Assembly: GCA_045596385.1 (NCBI GenBank) | Contig: JAZOCC010000012.1 | Coordinates: 25,474 to 89,473 of the forward strand | DNA from: SIG307 sp045596385 | Lineage (GTDB): Bacteria > Bacillota > Clostridia > Lachnospirales > Lachnospiraceae | DNA length: 64,000 nt | Reading direction: 5' to 3' | Shown here: positions 1 through 7,024 of the stretch, one piece after another | Layout: every line of letters begins with the position of its first letter | How positions within the stretch are numbered: the stretch's first letter is position 1 | Position numbers and translations under genes: made by a program | The notes under the pieces: model-generated | The model's input: the letters and a program-made list of their open reading frames with translations, nothing else | What the model was told of the DNA's origin: nothing | The model's database searches: none

Positions 1-1078
1 CCGTTCGTCGTTCCTCCAGCTCCGCCTCCACCGGTTTGCATACCTGTAACAGATAGTCCATATAATCCTCCGCCGTTACAAACCGGAGCGTCGTCACATA
101 CGCCAGCCGTTCCACGGTTCCGAACACCGCAGAAAGCTCTTCCTCATATTGGCGGATAGTGGTCTCATGTTTTTTCTGTCTTGCCGCAAGCGGTGTCGCA
201 TCATCCAGAAAACCGTCCAAAACCTTGACCGCATTTTCATTGATTAGCAATCCTCCCCAGGTACAAATAAATGTCCCGTCCGCATACAAACTGTCCCGGA
301 ATTTCCGATACAAAAGTTCTCTCTCTTGAATAAAGGATGCCACATGATTAAAGAAAATGCAATGATATTTCTCTGAATATTTTCTTAATTCTAAATCCTC
401 CCACACAAAGGAAATCTGCCCCTGCGCCAGCATCCCTCTTTCTACGTTTTCTTTTACAAACTCGCAAAAACTGTCTGCATGGGTATTGTGCAAATCCACA
501 CAAGTTACCTGTAAGCCCTTGGGGATACGCTGTAAATTGTACCGCCATAAATTGCCGTATCCGGCTCCTGCATCCAATACCTGCATGCCACCTTTCAGCT
601 CTGCCCGGTCAAAAACAAACTCCGACCACCCCCGCGGTTCATCGGAATGCATCCCGAGACGTCCTACCAATTCGTCTGCCTTTTGATTTTTCACAATACT
701 TCCTAAGGTATGCAAAAACGCATCACTCTGTGCCTTTCCCTCACGGCATTCCGTCACCGCCTTTTCCACACAAGCAATGACCGAATCCAGTTGCCTCCGC
801 TTTTTTAAAAGCAACCGTTTCTGTGTAAGGAGCATTTCTTCCCGGTCGCCCTGTTCGTGTCCGGACAAAAACAATTCGATTTGCTCCAGGGAAAAGCCCA
901 GATACTTCATAAGCTGAATCTGCTCCAGCTTCCGCACCGCCTCTTCCCTATAAAACCGATATTGATTGTCTTTATTTCGTTCCGGCAATAACAAGCCCTT
1001 CCGCTCGTACACCCGCAAAGTCTTTGTAGACACTCCGGCCAGTTCCGCCAGTTCTCCGATGGTATAAGTCCGATTCAT
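1..1078 (-). CDS. MerR-family regulator fused to a SAM-dependent methyltransferase (partial, 3' end outside window)
   Basis: The gene runs off the left edge, leaving about 359 codons. Residues 1-70 are a MerR winged helix (start MNRTYTIGELAELAGVS, then TKTLRVYERKGLL), followed by a charged helix and then a Rossmann methyltransferase domain with the SAM motif DAGAGYGNLW and the acidic strand CVDLHN. MerR proteins bind a dyad inside a long promoter spacer and twist the DNA when a ligand binds. Here the C-terminal enzyme domain would be the effector or a second function. The ATG at 1076-1078 begins the MerR domain exactly. The gene has its own promoter with a 19-bp spacer and a dyad, so autoregulation is likely. 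The methyl acceptor is unknown. Confidence 0.85.
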   Translation of the reverse strand, partial: MNRTYTIGELAELAGVSTKTLRVYERKGLLLPERNKDNQYRFYREEAVRKLEQIQLMKYLGFSLEQIELFLSGHEQGDREEMLLTQKRLLLKKRRQLDSVIACVEKAVTECREGKAQSDAFLHTLGSIVKNQKADELVGRLGMHSDEPRGWSEFVFDRAELKGGMQVLDAGAGYGNLWRYNLQRIPKGLQVTCVDLHNTHADSFCEFVKENVERGMLAQGQISFVWEDLELRKYSEKYHCIFFNHVASFIQERELLYRKFRDSLYADGTFICTWGGLLINENAVKVLDGFLDDATPLAARQKKHETTIRQYEEELSAVFGTVERLAYVTTLRFVTAEDYMDYLLQVCKPVEAELEERRT

Positions 1079-1133
1079 GATAATCCCTCTCTTTATGTAT
1101 ATTCCCGGGTCGTTTCTGATATATCATGATTCT

Positions 1134-1164
1134 ATTATAAACCTTGTCCTTAGGGCAAGGTCAA
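1134..1164 (-). promoter_or_regulatory. MerR-type promoter with 19-bp spacer and operator dyad
   Basis: On the minus strand TTGACC (1159-1164) and TATAAT (1134-1139) are separated by 19 bp, TTGCCCTAAGGACAAGGTT. A near-perfect 10-bp inverted repeat with a 1-bp centre (1141-1161) fills the spacer. An overlong spacer occupied by the dyad is the hallmark of MerR-activated promoters. It reads straight into the MerR-methyltransferase gene. Confidence 0.85.
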
Positions 1165-1169
1165 GTATA

Positions 1170-1205
1170 AAAGAAAAGCCATATCGTTTTCCAAACGATA
1201 CAGCC
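1170..1205 (-). terminator. Rho-independent terminator
   Basis: An 8-bp stem (TATCGTTT 1182-1189 with AAACGATA 1193-1200, 3-nt loop) is followed on the minus strand by GGCTTTTCTTTT. It ends the small membrane-protein transcript before the MerR gene promoter. Confidence 0.7.
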
Positions 1206-1229
1206 CTTCGCTCTTACTTCCTCTTCTGT

Positions 1230-1385
1230 TTAGAACATTACTTCCGACTTTCTCTTTAACAATCTTGCGCTGTTCGCAATGAGAGCCGCTCCGGTAAGCG
1301 CACCCACAATAATAGCCACAATACCGAGCACCAGGCTCCAAACACCTACGGAAGACATGGTCTTATAAATCTTTTCGTCCTGCAT
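1230..1385 (-). CDS. 51-residue single-pass membrane protein
   Basis: This short gene starts at ATG 1383-1385, six bases after a perfect AAGGAGG, and stops at 1230-1232. The N-terminus is polar (MQDEKIYKTM), then come about 24 hydrophobic residues (VWSLVLGIVAIIVGALTGAALIA) and a basic C-terminal tail (RLLKRKSEVMF). The topology is therefore probably N-out/C-in. It is followed by a terminator. Small proteins with a GIVAIIVGA-like helix are common next to metabolic genes in Lachnospiraceae, but the function is unknown. The ribosome-binding site and intact frame make it a credible gene. Confidence 0.7.
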   Translation of the reverse strand: MQDEKIYKTMSSVGVWSLVLGIVAIIVGALTGAALIANSARLLKRKSEVMF

Positions 1386-1453
1386 ACAATATACCTCCTT
1401 ACATTTTCTGTAATGTTTTACCCTATATTTCTTATCCTTACTCCGTTACACTC

Positions 1454-2128
1454 TTACTTCGCACCGTACTGCTCGTAGTAAGCATCAATGGCTGCCTTTA
1501 AGGTATCGTCGATGATAACCTCTCCCTTGTACGGCTTGTTGTATAAGTGCTCCGTTACCTCTGCCATATTTACGATGGCTGCGGTCGGGAAACCATACAA
1601 CTCTGCCACTTCATCCAGTGCGCACTTCTCGCCCTGGCCGCGCTCCATGCGGTTTAAGGAAACGATTAAGCCCTTAATCTCTACATTTGCCTGTGCACGA
1701 ACAATCGGCACGGTCTCTTCCATAGACTTACCGGAGGTGGTTACGTCTTCAATCATAATCACACGGTCGCCGTCCTGAAGCTTATATCCGAGGAGAATAC
1801 CCACATCACCGTGGTCCTTTACTTCCTTACGGTTACAACAATACTTTACATCCTTACCGTAAAGCTCGCTGTATGCCATTGCAGTCGCAACAGCAAGCGG
1901 AATGCCCTTATAGGCCGGTCCGAACAGCACATCGAAATCATCACCGTAGGTATCGTGAATCGCCTTTGCGTAATACTCACCGAGCTTACGAAGCTGGCTA
2001 CCGGTCACATACGCACCCGCATTCATGAAAAACGGAGACTTTCTGCCACTCTTTAAGGTAAAATCACCAAACTTCAACACCTTACTGTCTACCATAAACT
2101 CAATGAATTCCTGCTTGTACTGTTCCAT
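1454..2128 (-). CDS. pyrE: orotate phosphoribosyltransferase
   Basis: The 224-residue product makes orotidine 5'-phosphate from orotate and PRPP in pyrimidine synthesis (cytoplasm). The type-I phosphoribosyltransferase motif VIMIEDVTTSGKS lies at residues 123-135, the flexible catalytic loop (KEVKDHGD) at 101-108, and the N-terminal FTLKSGRKSP substrate hood at 23-32. Length is normal for PyrE. The start has AGGAGG eight bases upstream. Its partners pyrD and pyrK lie about 7 kb away rather than in one pyr operon. The upstream promoter TTGAAT-17-TAAAAT supports separate transcription. Confidence 0.96.
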   Translation of the reverse strand: MEQYKQEFIEFMVDSKVLKFGDFTLKSGRKSPFFMNAGAYVTGSQLRKLGEYYAKAIHDTYGDDFDVLFGPAYKGIPLAVATAMAYSELYGKDVKYCCNRKEVKDHGDVGILLGYKLQDGDRVIMIEDVTTSGKSMEETVPIVRAQANVEIKGLIVSLNRMERGQGEKCALDEVAELYGFPTAAIVNMAEVTEHLYNKPYKGEVIIDDTLKAAIDAYYEQYGAK

Positions 2129-2169
2129 GTCATATCCTCCTGTGTTGTTACAATCATTTTGCTTGCTTC

Positions 2170-2198
2170 ATTTTATCACAAGTAGGAGGGAAATTCAA
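2170..2198 (-). promoter_or_regulatory. probable promoter of pyrE
   Basis: On the minus strand TTGAAT (2193-2198), a 17-bp spacer and TAAAAT (2170-2175) lie about 40 bases before the pyrE start codon. Confidence 0.5.
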
Positions 2199-2216
2199 GG
2201 AGGAGTTGGAGAAGTT

Positions 2217-2837
2217 CTATTTCGCACTTCTCGCAATCAAATCATACACTTCCCTAAAGTCTGCATTCCTCTCCGCATGGGCATCCAACACCCGCTCCCT
2301 GTAAAATGCTTCCGCCACTGCCACCGCCTGCGGACAATCCAGTACAAACTGTTCCAGCACCTTATCCCGCACACCGTTATTTATTCTTAAACTGTAATAA
2401 CTCGATAAGACTAACTGTACCAGTTCCTTTTCTCCCAATTCAAAGGTTGCATCGATATTCTTTCCGTTCACATAAGGATCATCCTTTATGTAATGCACCG
2501 CTCCGCAGTACCGGTCTCTTGCCGCCACACGAAGGGTCCGTAATCCGGCCATCACAAACATTCCCATACACATCGGACACGGTTCCATACAAGCATACAA
2601 TGTATACTCCTTAAACTTCGGGTATTTCTCCGTATCCAGCTGTAACAGACAGTCTGTTTCCGCATGGGCAATCCGATTATTTCCGCCTTTCACTTCCCCG
2701 ATATGATTTCTCCCGGTATAAATAATCTTACCGTTTTCATCGGTAATTGCTGCCCCAATCGGCACCGCACCGTGCTTAAAAGCTTCCCAACCTTCCGAAA
2801 ACGCTGCCTGCCAAACCTCCGATAGATCTTTCCACAT
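2217..2837 (-). CDS. cytidine-deaminase-fold nucleobase/nucleoside deaminase (copy 1)
   Basis: The 206-residue protein carries a zinc deaminase domain: HAE at residues 58-60 (zinc ligand and proton-shuttling Glu) and PCPMC at 86-90 (two Cys ligands). This is the tRNA-adenosine/guanine/dCMP deaminase superfamily. A helical C-terminal extension of about 90 residues makes it longer than TadA (about 155). The exact substrate cannot be read from sequence. It starts after GGAGGAGAG and sits 58 bp downstream of a paralogue (2896-3525) with the same architecture, so the pair is a tandem duplication. It may salvage bases next to pyrE. Confidence 0.85.
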   Translation of the reverse strand: MWKDLSEVWQAAFSEGWEAFKHGAVPIGAAITDENGKIIYTGRNHIGEVKGGNNRIAHAETDCLLQLDTEKYPKFKEYTLYACMEPCPMCMGMFVMAGLRTLRVAARDRYCGAVHYIKDDPYVNGKNIDATFELGEKELVQLVLSSYYSLRINNGVRDKVLEQFVLDCPQAVAVAEAFYRERVLDAHAERNADFREVYDLIARSAK

Positions 2838-2895
2838 AAATACTCTCCTCCTTTTTTAAGTCCCTTCTTGTTCTATTCCATAGCAAATCCAAAAA

Positions 2896-3525
2896 CTATC
2901 CAAACCGTTCCGCCAGTGCATCAAACACTTCCTCAGCCCTTATCTCCGTAAACTTCCTCTCCCGCAAAAATCCCTCTGCCAAAAGCTTTTTCGCTGCTTC
3001 TACGCCGACTTTATTGTACACGGAAAAGTCCTCCAACTTCTGCGGCAAGTGCGGATCCTCTCCGTGATAAAACAGCTCCCATAAGGTCTGAAATGCCCGT
3101 TGCATATGTCCGTACTCTTCTTTTTCAAAGGTCACCTGTACGTTTTTCCGCGCCAAAAACGCATGTTGTTGCATCAGCCCCATGGCACCGCCGTAATCGT
3201 CCGGTGCGCCGATTACCACATGACGAATATGCCCCATTACCAGCGTCCCCATACACATCGGACAAGGCTCCAAACCGGCATATAACGTATACGCCTTTAC
3301 ATTCGGATACTTCAGTACATCCAGATTCCGCACTGCCTCCACCTCGGCATGCCACACGGCCGGATTCGGAATGCAACCTTCGAAGATCCGGTTGCGTCCC
3401 TCGGAAATAATCTCTCCGTTTTCATCTACAATTACTGCTCCGATGGCTTTGCTCCCTTCACAAAAGGACTCCCAGGCCAGTTCAAACACCCTCTGCCACG
3501 GGCGAGAAAGTTCCGCAAATCGCAT
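2896..3525 (-). CDS. cytidine-deaminase-fold nucleobase/nucleoside deaminase (copy 2)
   Basis: The 209-residue paralogue of the next gene keeps all zinc-site residues: HAE at 59-61 and PCPMC at 87-91, preceded by AIGAVIVDENGEIISEGRNR. It has the same C-terminal helical extension, but the sequences have diverged strongly outside the catalytic core, so the two probably differ in substrate. The ATG has AGAGGG eight bases upstream. Its leader contains one copy of the two-hairpin repeat (3568-3655). Substrate unknown; deamination of a purine or pyrimidine base or nucleoside is the family expectation. Confidence 0.85.
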   Translation of the reverse strand: MRFAELSRPWQRVFELAWESFCEGSKAIGAVIVDENGEIISEGRNRIFEGCIPNPAVWHAEVEAVRNLDVLKYPNVKAYTLYAGLEPCPMCMGTLVMGHIRHVVIGAPDDYGGAMGLMQQHAFLARKNVQVTFEKEEYGHMQRAFQTLWELFYHGEDPHLPQKLEDFSVYNKVGVEAAKKLLAEGFLRERKFTEIRAEEVFDALAERFG

Positions 3526-3567
3526 AAGTAACGCCCTCTCTTTCGTTTTTTACCTTCTTACTTACAG

Positions 3568-3655
3568 TATACCACAAAGCAACGAGCTGAAAGGAACTTC
3601 ATGTTCCTTTCAGCGACTGCCCATGATAATAGCCACTCTGTGGCTATTATACCAC
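3568..3655 (-). repeat. two-hairpin interspersed repeat, copy A
   Basis: An 88-bp element recurs at 35095-35181 in the opposite orientation. It contains a perfect 11-bp stem (3626-3636 with 3640-3650, 3-nt loop) and a perfect 12-bp stem (3586-3597 with 3603-3614, 5-nt loop), bounded by direct repeats TATACCAC. Between the copies the third pair of the second stem changes from T-A to C-G on both sides. It lies in the leader of the downstream deaminase gene. Confidence 0.8.
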
Positions 3656-3690
3656 AAAAAGCCAAGCTTTCGCTTGACTTTTTGCGTCCA
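3652..3690 (-). terminator. probable terminator of aspS
   Basis: Minus-strand reading gives a hairpin AAGTCAAGC-GAAA-GCTTGGCTT followed by TTTTG, about 30 bases after the aspS stop codon and directly before the repeat element. Confidence 0.65.
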
Positions 3691-3717
3691 CTTTCGCAAA
3701 AATGTAAACTACTCTTC

Positions 3718-5043
3718 CTACGGCTCCAGTCTCCCCGTGTCTCTCGGGAACAATGTCGCCCGACGCACATTTTCCTGCCCCAGCAATTTACTCGTAAACC
3801 GTTCCAGACCAAGTCCCAGTCCTCCGTGAGGCGGCATACCGTACTTGTGCATCATGAGATAGCTTTCAAACAGGGAAAGGTTCATTCCGAGGCGTTCCAT
3901 CTTAGCCACCTGCTCCTTGTAAGAATGGATACGCTGGCCACCGGTCGTTATCTCCAGTCCCCGGAACAGAAGGTCAAAGCTTTCCGTCAGCTCACAATTT
4001 TCTACACTTTCCATAGCATAAAACGGACGCTTTTTGCTCGGATAATGGGTTACAAATACAAATTCGCTGCCGGTCTGCTTCTGCATCAGTTCACAAAGCA
4101 GCTTCTCCTCCTCCGGTTCAAAGTCTTCGTAGTCCTTGATTTCCCTGTGATATTCCTTTGCCACCAATTCCTTCGCCTCATGGAACCGGATGGCCGGTAT
4201 CTCTGTCACCGTTGGGAGCTTTACCGCCAGCAGCTCCAATTCATGCTTGTAATTCTCCTCCAAATACTGAAGAACCGCCCGCAGCATCGCCGTCTCCGTC
4301 TGCATAATTTCCTCAAAGCTTTCGATATACCCCATCTCAAAGTCCACACTGGTATACTCGTTCAAATGTCTGGAGGTGTCGTGCTTTTCCGCCCGGAACA
4401 CCGGCGCAATCTCGAATACCCGCTCATACACGCCCACCATCATCTGCTTGTAAAACTGCGGGCTCTGCGCCAGATACGCTTCCCTTCCGAAGTATCCGAT
4501 ACGGAAAATATTGGCTCCGCCCTCCGCACCGGAATATACGATTTTCGGAGAATGAATTTCCGTAAAACCGTTTTCTTGTAGAAACTTCCGGATACCGAAG
4601 GTAATGCCCTCCTGAATCTTAAAGATAGCCCGCTCCTTTTCATTCCTGAGCGTCACCGGCCGGTAATTCAAAAGGTTCTCCAAGGAGGTGTCTACCAGCT
4701 TATTATTAATGACAATCGGGCTGATTTCCTCCGGTTTTGACAAAATTTCCACCGCCAGCAAATGCAGCTCATACCCGGTACGGGATCGTTCCTCTGCTAC
4801 CACATCTGCCGTAAAGAGTACACAACTCTCTTCCACCAGTTCTTCCAAAGAAAAGTTTGCCTTCTCCTCGGAATAAATGCACTGTACCACCTGCCTTGCG
4901 GTCCGTAGAAGTACAAAAGCAAATCCCCGCATCTTACGAATCTTATAAATACTTCCGTGGATTTGTATCTGTTCTCCGATATGTGCCTGTAACTGCTCCG
5001 GTGTTACCGTTCTCTTTGTTATTTCTCCGTTCATTGTTCTCAT
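3718..5043 (-). CDS. aspS: aspartyl-tRNA synthetase, archaeal/eukaryotic type (probably non-discriminating)
   Basis: The 441-residue class II synthetase charges tRNA-Asp with aspartate. An N-terminal OB-fold anticodon-binding domain (about 1-110) is followed by the catalytic core with motif 2 FRAEKHDTSRHLNEYTS and motif 3 GLGLGLERF near the end. It is much shorter than standard bacterial AspRS (about 590 residues) because the GAD insertion domain is absent. That marks the archaeal type, which in bacteria often also charges tRNA-Asn for later amidation by GatCAB. The last point is family knowledge, not visible here. Start: AGAGGA seven bases before ATG. The upstream leader holds a hairpin, a small ORF rich in Asp codons and a structured RNA. 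Confidence 0.92.
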   Translation of the reverse strand: MRTMNGEITKRTVTPEQLQAHIGEQIQIHGSIYKIRKMRGFAFVLLRTARQVVQCIYSEEKANFSLEELVEESCVLFTADVVAEERSRTGYELHLLAVEILSKPEEISPIVINNKLVDTSLENLLNYRPVTLRNEKERAIFKIQEGITFGIRKFLQENGFTEIHSPKIVYSGAEGGANIFRIGYFGREAYLAQSPQFYKQMMVGVYERVFEIAPVFRAEKHDTSRHLNEYTSVDFEMGYIESFEEIMQTETAMLRAVLQYLEENYKHELELLAVKLPTVTEIPAIRFHEAKELVAKEYHREIKDYEDFEPEEEKLLCELMQKQTGSEFVFVTHYPSKKRPFYAMESVENCELTESFDLLFRGLEITTGGQRIHSYKEQVAKMERLGMNLSLFESYLMMHKYGMPPHGGLGLGLERFTSKLLGQENVRRATLFPRDTGRLEP

Positions 5044-5059
5044 ATTGTTATCCTCTTTT

Positions 5060-5099
5060 CTGCGCTATCCTCTCCGGACCGAACCGTGCCATAGCGCAG
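5060..5099 (-). promoter_or_regulatory. hairpin abutting the aspS ribosome-binding site
   Basis: A perfect 9-bp stem CTGCGCTAT/ATAGCGCAG (arms 5060-5068 and 5091-5099) encloses a GC-rich loop that can form a second small stem. It ends immediately before the AGAGGA of aspS, so it could affect translation initiation. It lacks a U-tract. Confidence 0.5.
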
Positions 5100-5109
5100 G
5101 CATAGCCGG

Positions 5110-5181
5110 TCATAGTAACAATTTCTGATTTCTCACCTTTTTCAAATCATCCGTAAGGACATCGTCTGTACGTCCCATCAT
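5110..5181 (-). CDS. possible 23-residue leader peptide upstream of aspS
   Basis: A 24-codon ORF (two consecutive ATGs, first at 5179-5181, stop TGA at 5110-5112) has a GGGGG ribosome-binding site five bases upstream. It contains two Asp-Asp pairs (codons 6-7 and 11-12) and one Asn. It lies between a terminator-like hairpin and the hairpin at the aspS start, which suits a peptide that senses charged tRNA-Asp. That is inference only; the ORF could be chance. Confidence 0.35.
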   Translation of the reverse strand: MMGRTDDVLTDDLKKVRNQKLLL

Positions 5182-5199
5182 ATCGCCCCCTTTCACAGG

Positions 5200-5396
5200 A
5201 TAAAGGAAGAGCCACACAAAGCAGAAAACTATCTACCTTATGTGGCTCCTTGCATATACTACGATTCCACATAGGCACAACACGTAAAGCGCTTGCACCT
5301 ATGATACTTCACAGATACAAGCGCTATCGATCGTCGTCCCTATTCAACTTTGCAAGTTGACTGTTCCGGTTCATCGTAGCACCTCTCGTTTCATTT
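5200..5396 (-). ncRNA. structured RNA from a consensus promoter; 6S-like RNA or aspS leader
   Basis: A transcript of about 190 nt starting near 5396 would have closing stem GCTACGAT/ATCGTAGT (5373-5380 with 5258-5265), a side hairpin CAACTT-GCA-AAGTTG, and a long irregular terminal helix with AGCGCTTG/CAAGCGCT. It ends in a 13-bp hairpin (arms about 5204-5216 and 5241-5253). Size, rod shape and an interior bubble resemble 6S RNA, and in Bacillus one 6S gene also neighbours aspS. No T-box sequence is present, which argues against a T-box. A 9-bp alternative pairing, CATAGGTGC with GTGCCTATG, excludes the terminal helix. Identity unproven. Confidence 0.45.
5204..5253 (-). terminator. terminator-like hairpin after the structured RNA
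   Basis: On the minus strand GAGCCACATAAGG pairs with CTTTGTGTGGCTC (13 bp including G-U pairs, 14-nt loop), followed by TTCCTTT. The U-tract is interrupted, so termination may be partial and could let some transcription pass into aspS. Confidence 0.6.
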
Positions 5397-5402
5397 TTTC
5401 CG

Positions 5403-5431
5403 AGTATACCACTGCTGAACATGGATGTCAA
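5403..5431 (-). promoter_or_regulatory. strong sigma-A promoter for the structured RNA/aspS leader
   Basis: Minus strand: TTGACA (5426-5431), 17-bp spacer, TATACT (5403-5408). The -35 is a perfect consensus. Confidence 0.85.
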
Positions 5432-5475
5432 GTGTAAATTTTCCCACCTTATTCCATCGTTTTTCTATTTCATTT

Positions 5476-5673
5476 CTACTCCACCGGCCAGAACAGTTCA
5501 TCCAAAGTCCTGTTCAAAGCCTTGCAAATATCGATACAAAGGCTGATGCTCGGGTTATAATTGCCTGCCTCAATCAATCCGATGGTTTGGCGTGCCACAC
5601 CTATCTTTTCCGCCAACTGCTCCTGAGTCAGATCACATTCCACTCGGGCGATTTTCATTCGTTTATTCTTCAT
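5476..5673 (-). CDS. small XRE-family HTH regulator
   Basis: The 65-residue protein is essentially one helix-turn-helix domain (LTQEQLAEKIGVARQTIGLIEAGNYNPSISLCIDICKALN). It resembles YozG/YvaO-type mini-repressors of Firmicutes. GGAGGGGG lies six bases before the ATG, inside the end of the upstream membrane-protein gene. The two reading frames overlap by 11 bp, indicating translational coupling. Such pairs of a tiny XRE protein and a membrane protein are common. A palindrome at the promoter of the operon (6445-6472) is a candidate operator. Confidence 0.85.
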   Translation of the reverse strand: MKNKRMKIARVECDLTQEQLAEKIGVARQTIGLIEAGNYNPSISLCIDICKALNRTLDELFWPVE

Positions 5674-6373
5674 GTGTCGCCCCCTCCTGCTCTAAGCTCT
5701 TCTGTTCTGCCATCTTTGTTTTATAATCAGCCTGCTCCTCAGAAATCTTAATAAAGCCACTCATTAAGAAATAAAATAAAAGCCCGAATCCAACTCCCAT
5801 TCCGAGAATCCACAAAATACCGGAAGCATGGAACGCCCCGTCATAATACAAATGCTCTCCTCCCGTTGTAATTCCGAAGAATGCGGCACCGAGCGTTGTT
5901 GCAAACGCCAGACGTTTTTTACCCATCTGCTCTCTCTTCTTTCCGCCCCATACCATCCATCCGTTCTTTAAAATCGCCACGGTGATGATAAGAGCCGGAA
6001 TCATTACAATAATAAGATAAGAATACAACCAGAAAAAATATTCATCAATATTCAAAAATAGCAAGTCTCCCAAAATCAAAATCCAGAAATCCACCATAAA
6101 TGCATCCCGTAAATTCTTACTGTGAATTTCCGACAGCACCTCATCTTTCTTCCGTACAAACAAAATCCCTTTTCGAAGCTCCTGCACCAAAAGAAACACT
6201 CCGCTGACTGCCAGTGCCAACAGTTCGAGTCCGTACACAAACCACGGTACCTTGCAAACCACCTTCACAATTACAGAGAGTATCATAAGCAATGAGATTA
6301 CATAATACATCTTCCCATAAAAGCCGTTACTCTCTTTCTCGATACGTTCATCCGGTTTCAAATCCTTTAACAT
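5663..6373 (-). CDS. multi-pass membrane protein paired with an XRE regulator
   Basis: The 236-residue integral membrane protein has about six hydrophobic segments: near residues 24-42, 47-63, 93-111, 115-135, and 155-170 and 180-205 less clearly. N- and C-terminal tails are charged (C-terminus rich in Lys/Glu). No catalytic motif is recognised. The start has GGGAGG seven bases upstream. It is first in a two-gene operon with the XRE regulator, a layout in which the membrane protein often modulates the regulator. Function unknown. Confidence 0.75.
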   Translation of the reverse strand: MLKDLKPDERIEKESNGFYGKMYYVISLLMILSVIVKVVCKVPWFVYGLELLALAVSGVFLLVQELRKGILFVRKKDEVLSEIHSKNLRDAFMVDFWILILGDLLFLNIDEYFFWLYSYLIIVMIPALIITVAILKNGWMVWGGKKREQMGKKRLAFATTLGAAFFGITTGGEHLYYDGAFHASGILWILGMGVGFGLLFYFLMSGFIKISEEQADYKTKMAEQKSLEQEGATHEE

Positions 6374-6425
6374 AATTTAGCCTCCCAGTAAAATATAGTA
6401 ACATGTTCTCTCATGTTCTGAATAC

Positions 6426-6472
6426 ATCATATCACACTCCTTTGCAAAATGCAATATATAAATTACATTTTG
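6426..6472 (-). promoter_or_regulatory. promoter with overlapping palindromic operator
   Basis: Minus strand: TTGCAT (6449-6454), 17 bp, TATGAT (6426-6431). A palindrome CAAAATGCAAT / ATTACATTTTG (6445-6472, one mismatch, 6-bp centre) covers the -35, well placed for repression by the downstream XRE protein. Directly downstream (6403-6420) CATGTTCT occurs twice with 2 bp between. Confidence 0.6.
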
Positions 6473-6574
6473 TGTCATTTTATTTTCTTATCGTAATCAT
6501 GCATTGCTTTTTGCTCACTTTCCGATTTGTAAAGTGAGATGCAACCGGGCTGTAATGCACCTCAACACCATCAC

Positions 6575-6615
6575 ATAAAAGAACAAGAGCCCCGCATCTT
6601 ACGGAGCCCTCTTAT
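6575..6615 (-). terminator. Rho-independent terminator
   Basis: Minus strand: a GC-rich hairpin with arms around GCTCCGT and GCGGGGC, 5-nt loop, followed by TCTTGTTCTTTT. It lies 17 bases after the stop of the 85-residue gene. Confidence 0.65.
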
Positions 6616-6631
6616 CATTCTCACTATGAAA

Positions 6632-6889
6632 TTACTTCAAAAGCTTCTTTAACTTCTCTACAAGCTCTTCAGCCTCAGCCTTGTCTACCTTTGCCACCTC
6701 GCATACCTTATCGATAGCAGCATCTACCTTACCGTTCTGTAACAGCTTTAATACATCGTCTCTCTTGTCAGCCGGAATCTTTTCTACCACATCATCCAGC
6801 TTATCATCGATTGCATCCAATACCTTATCTGCTACGCCGTCATCCAGCACATCCTTTGCCTTACCGGCCAACTTGTCTAAAAATCCCAT
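6632..6889 (-). CDS. 85-residue acidic/basic helical protein of unknown function
   Basis: The protein is charged and almost entirely predicted helix. Repeated D/K patterns (KVLDAIDDKLDDVVEKI, KVDAAIDKVCEVAKVDKAEAEE) look like a small coiled or helical bundle. There is no signal peptide or membrane segment, and one cysteine. AAAGGA precedes the ATG by eight bases and a terminator follows, so it is a single-gene transcript. The amphipathic composition suggests a soluble stress or scaffold-like protein, but nothing specific is recognisable. Confidence 0.75.
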   Translation of the reverse strand: MGFLDKLAGKAKDVLDDGVADKVLDAIDDKLDDVVEKIPADKRDDVLKLLQNGKVDAAIDKVCEVAKVDKAEAEELVEKLKKLLK

Positions 6890-7024
6890 AACTAATCCTT
6901 TCCTGCAACATTCTGCATATGTTCTTTGCTATTTTTTGTTACACATCAATTATAAATCCTTTCATTTCTAAAGTCAATGAAAGTCCCTCTTTGTACACAG
7001 AAAAATCAAACTCTGCGTCCGAAC

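Noticed and set aside
3601..4581. 326-codon plus-strand frame opposite aspS
   Set aside because: It mirrors the complement of aspS; composition is rich in Leu/His/Arg without domains.
5200..5400. T-box riboswitch upstream of the aminoacyl-tRNA synthetase gene
   Set aside because: The invariant T-box sequence (AGGGTGGNACCGCG type) is absent on the minus strand, and the terminal hairpin has no matching antiterminator.
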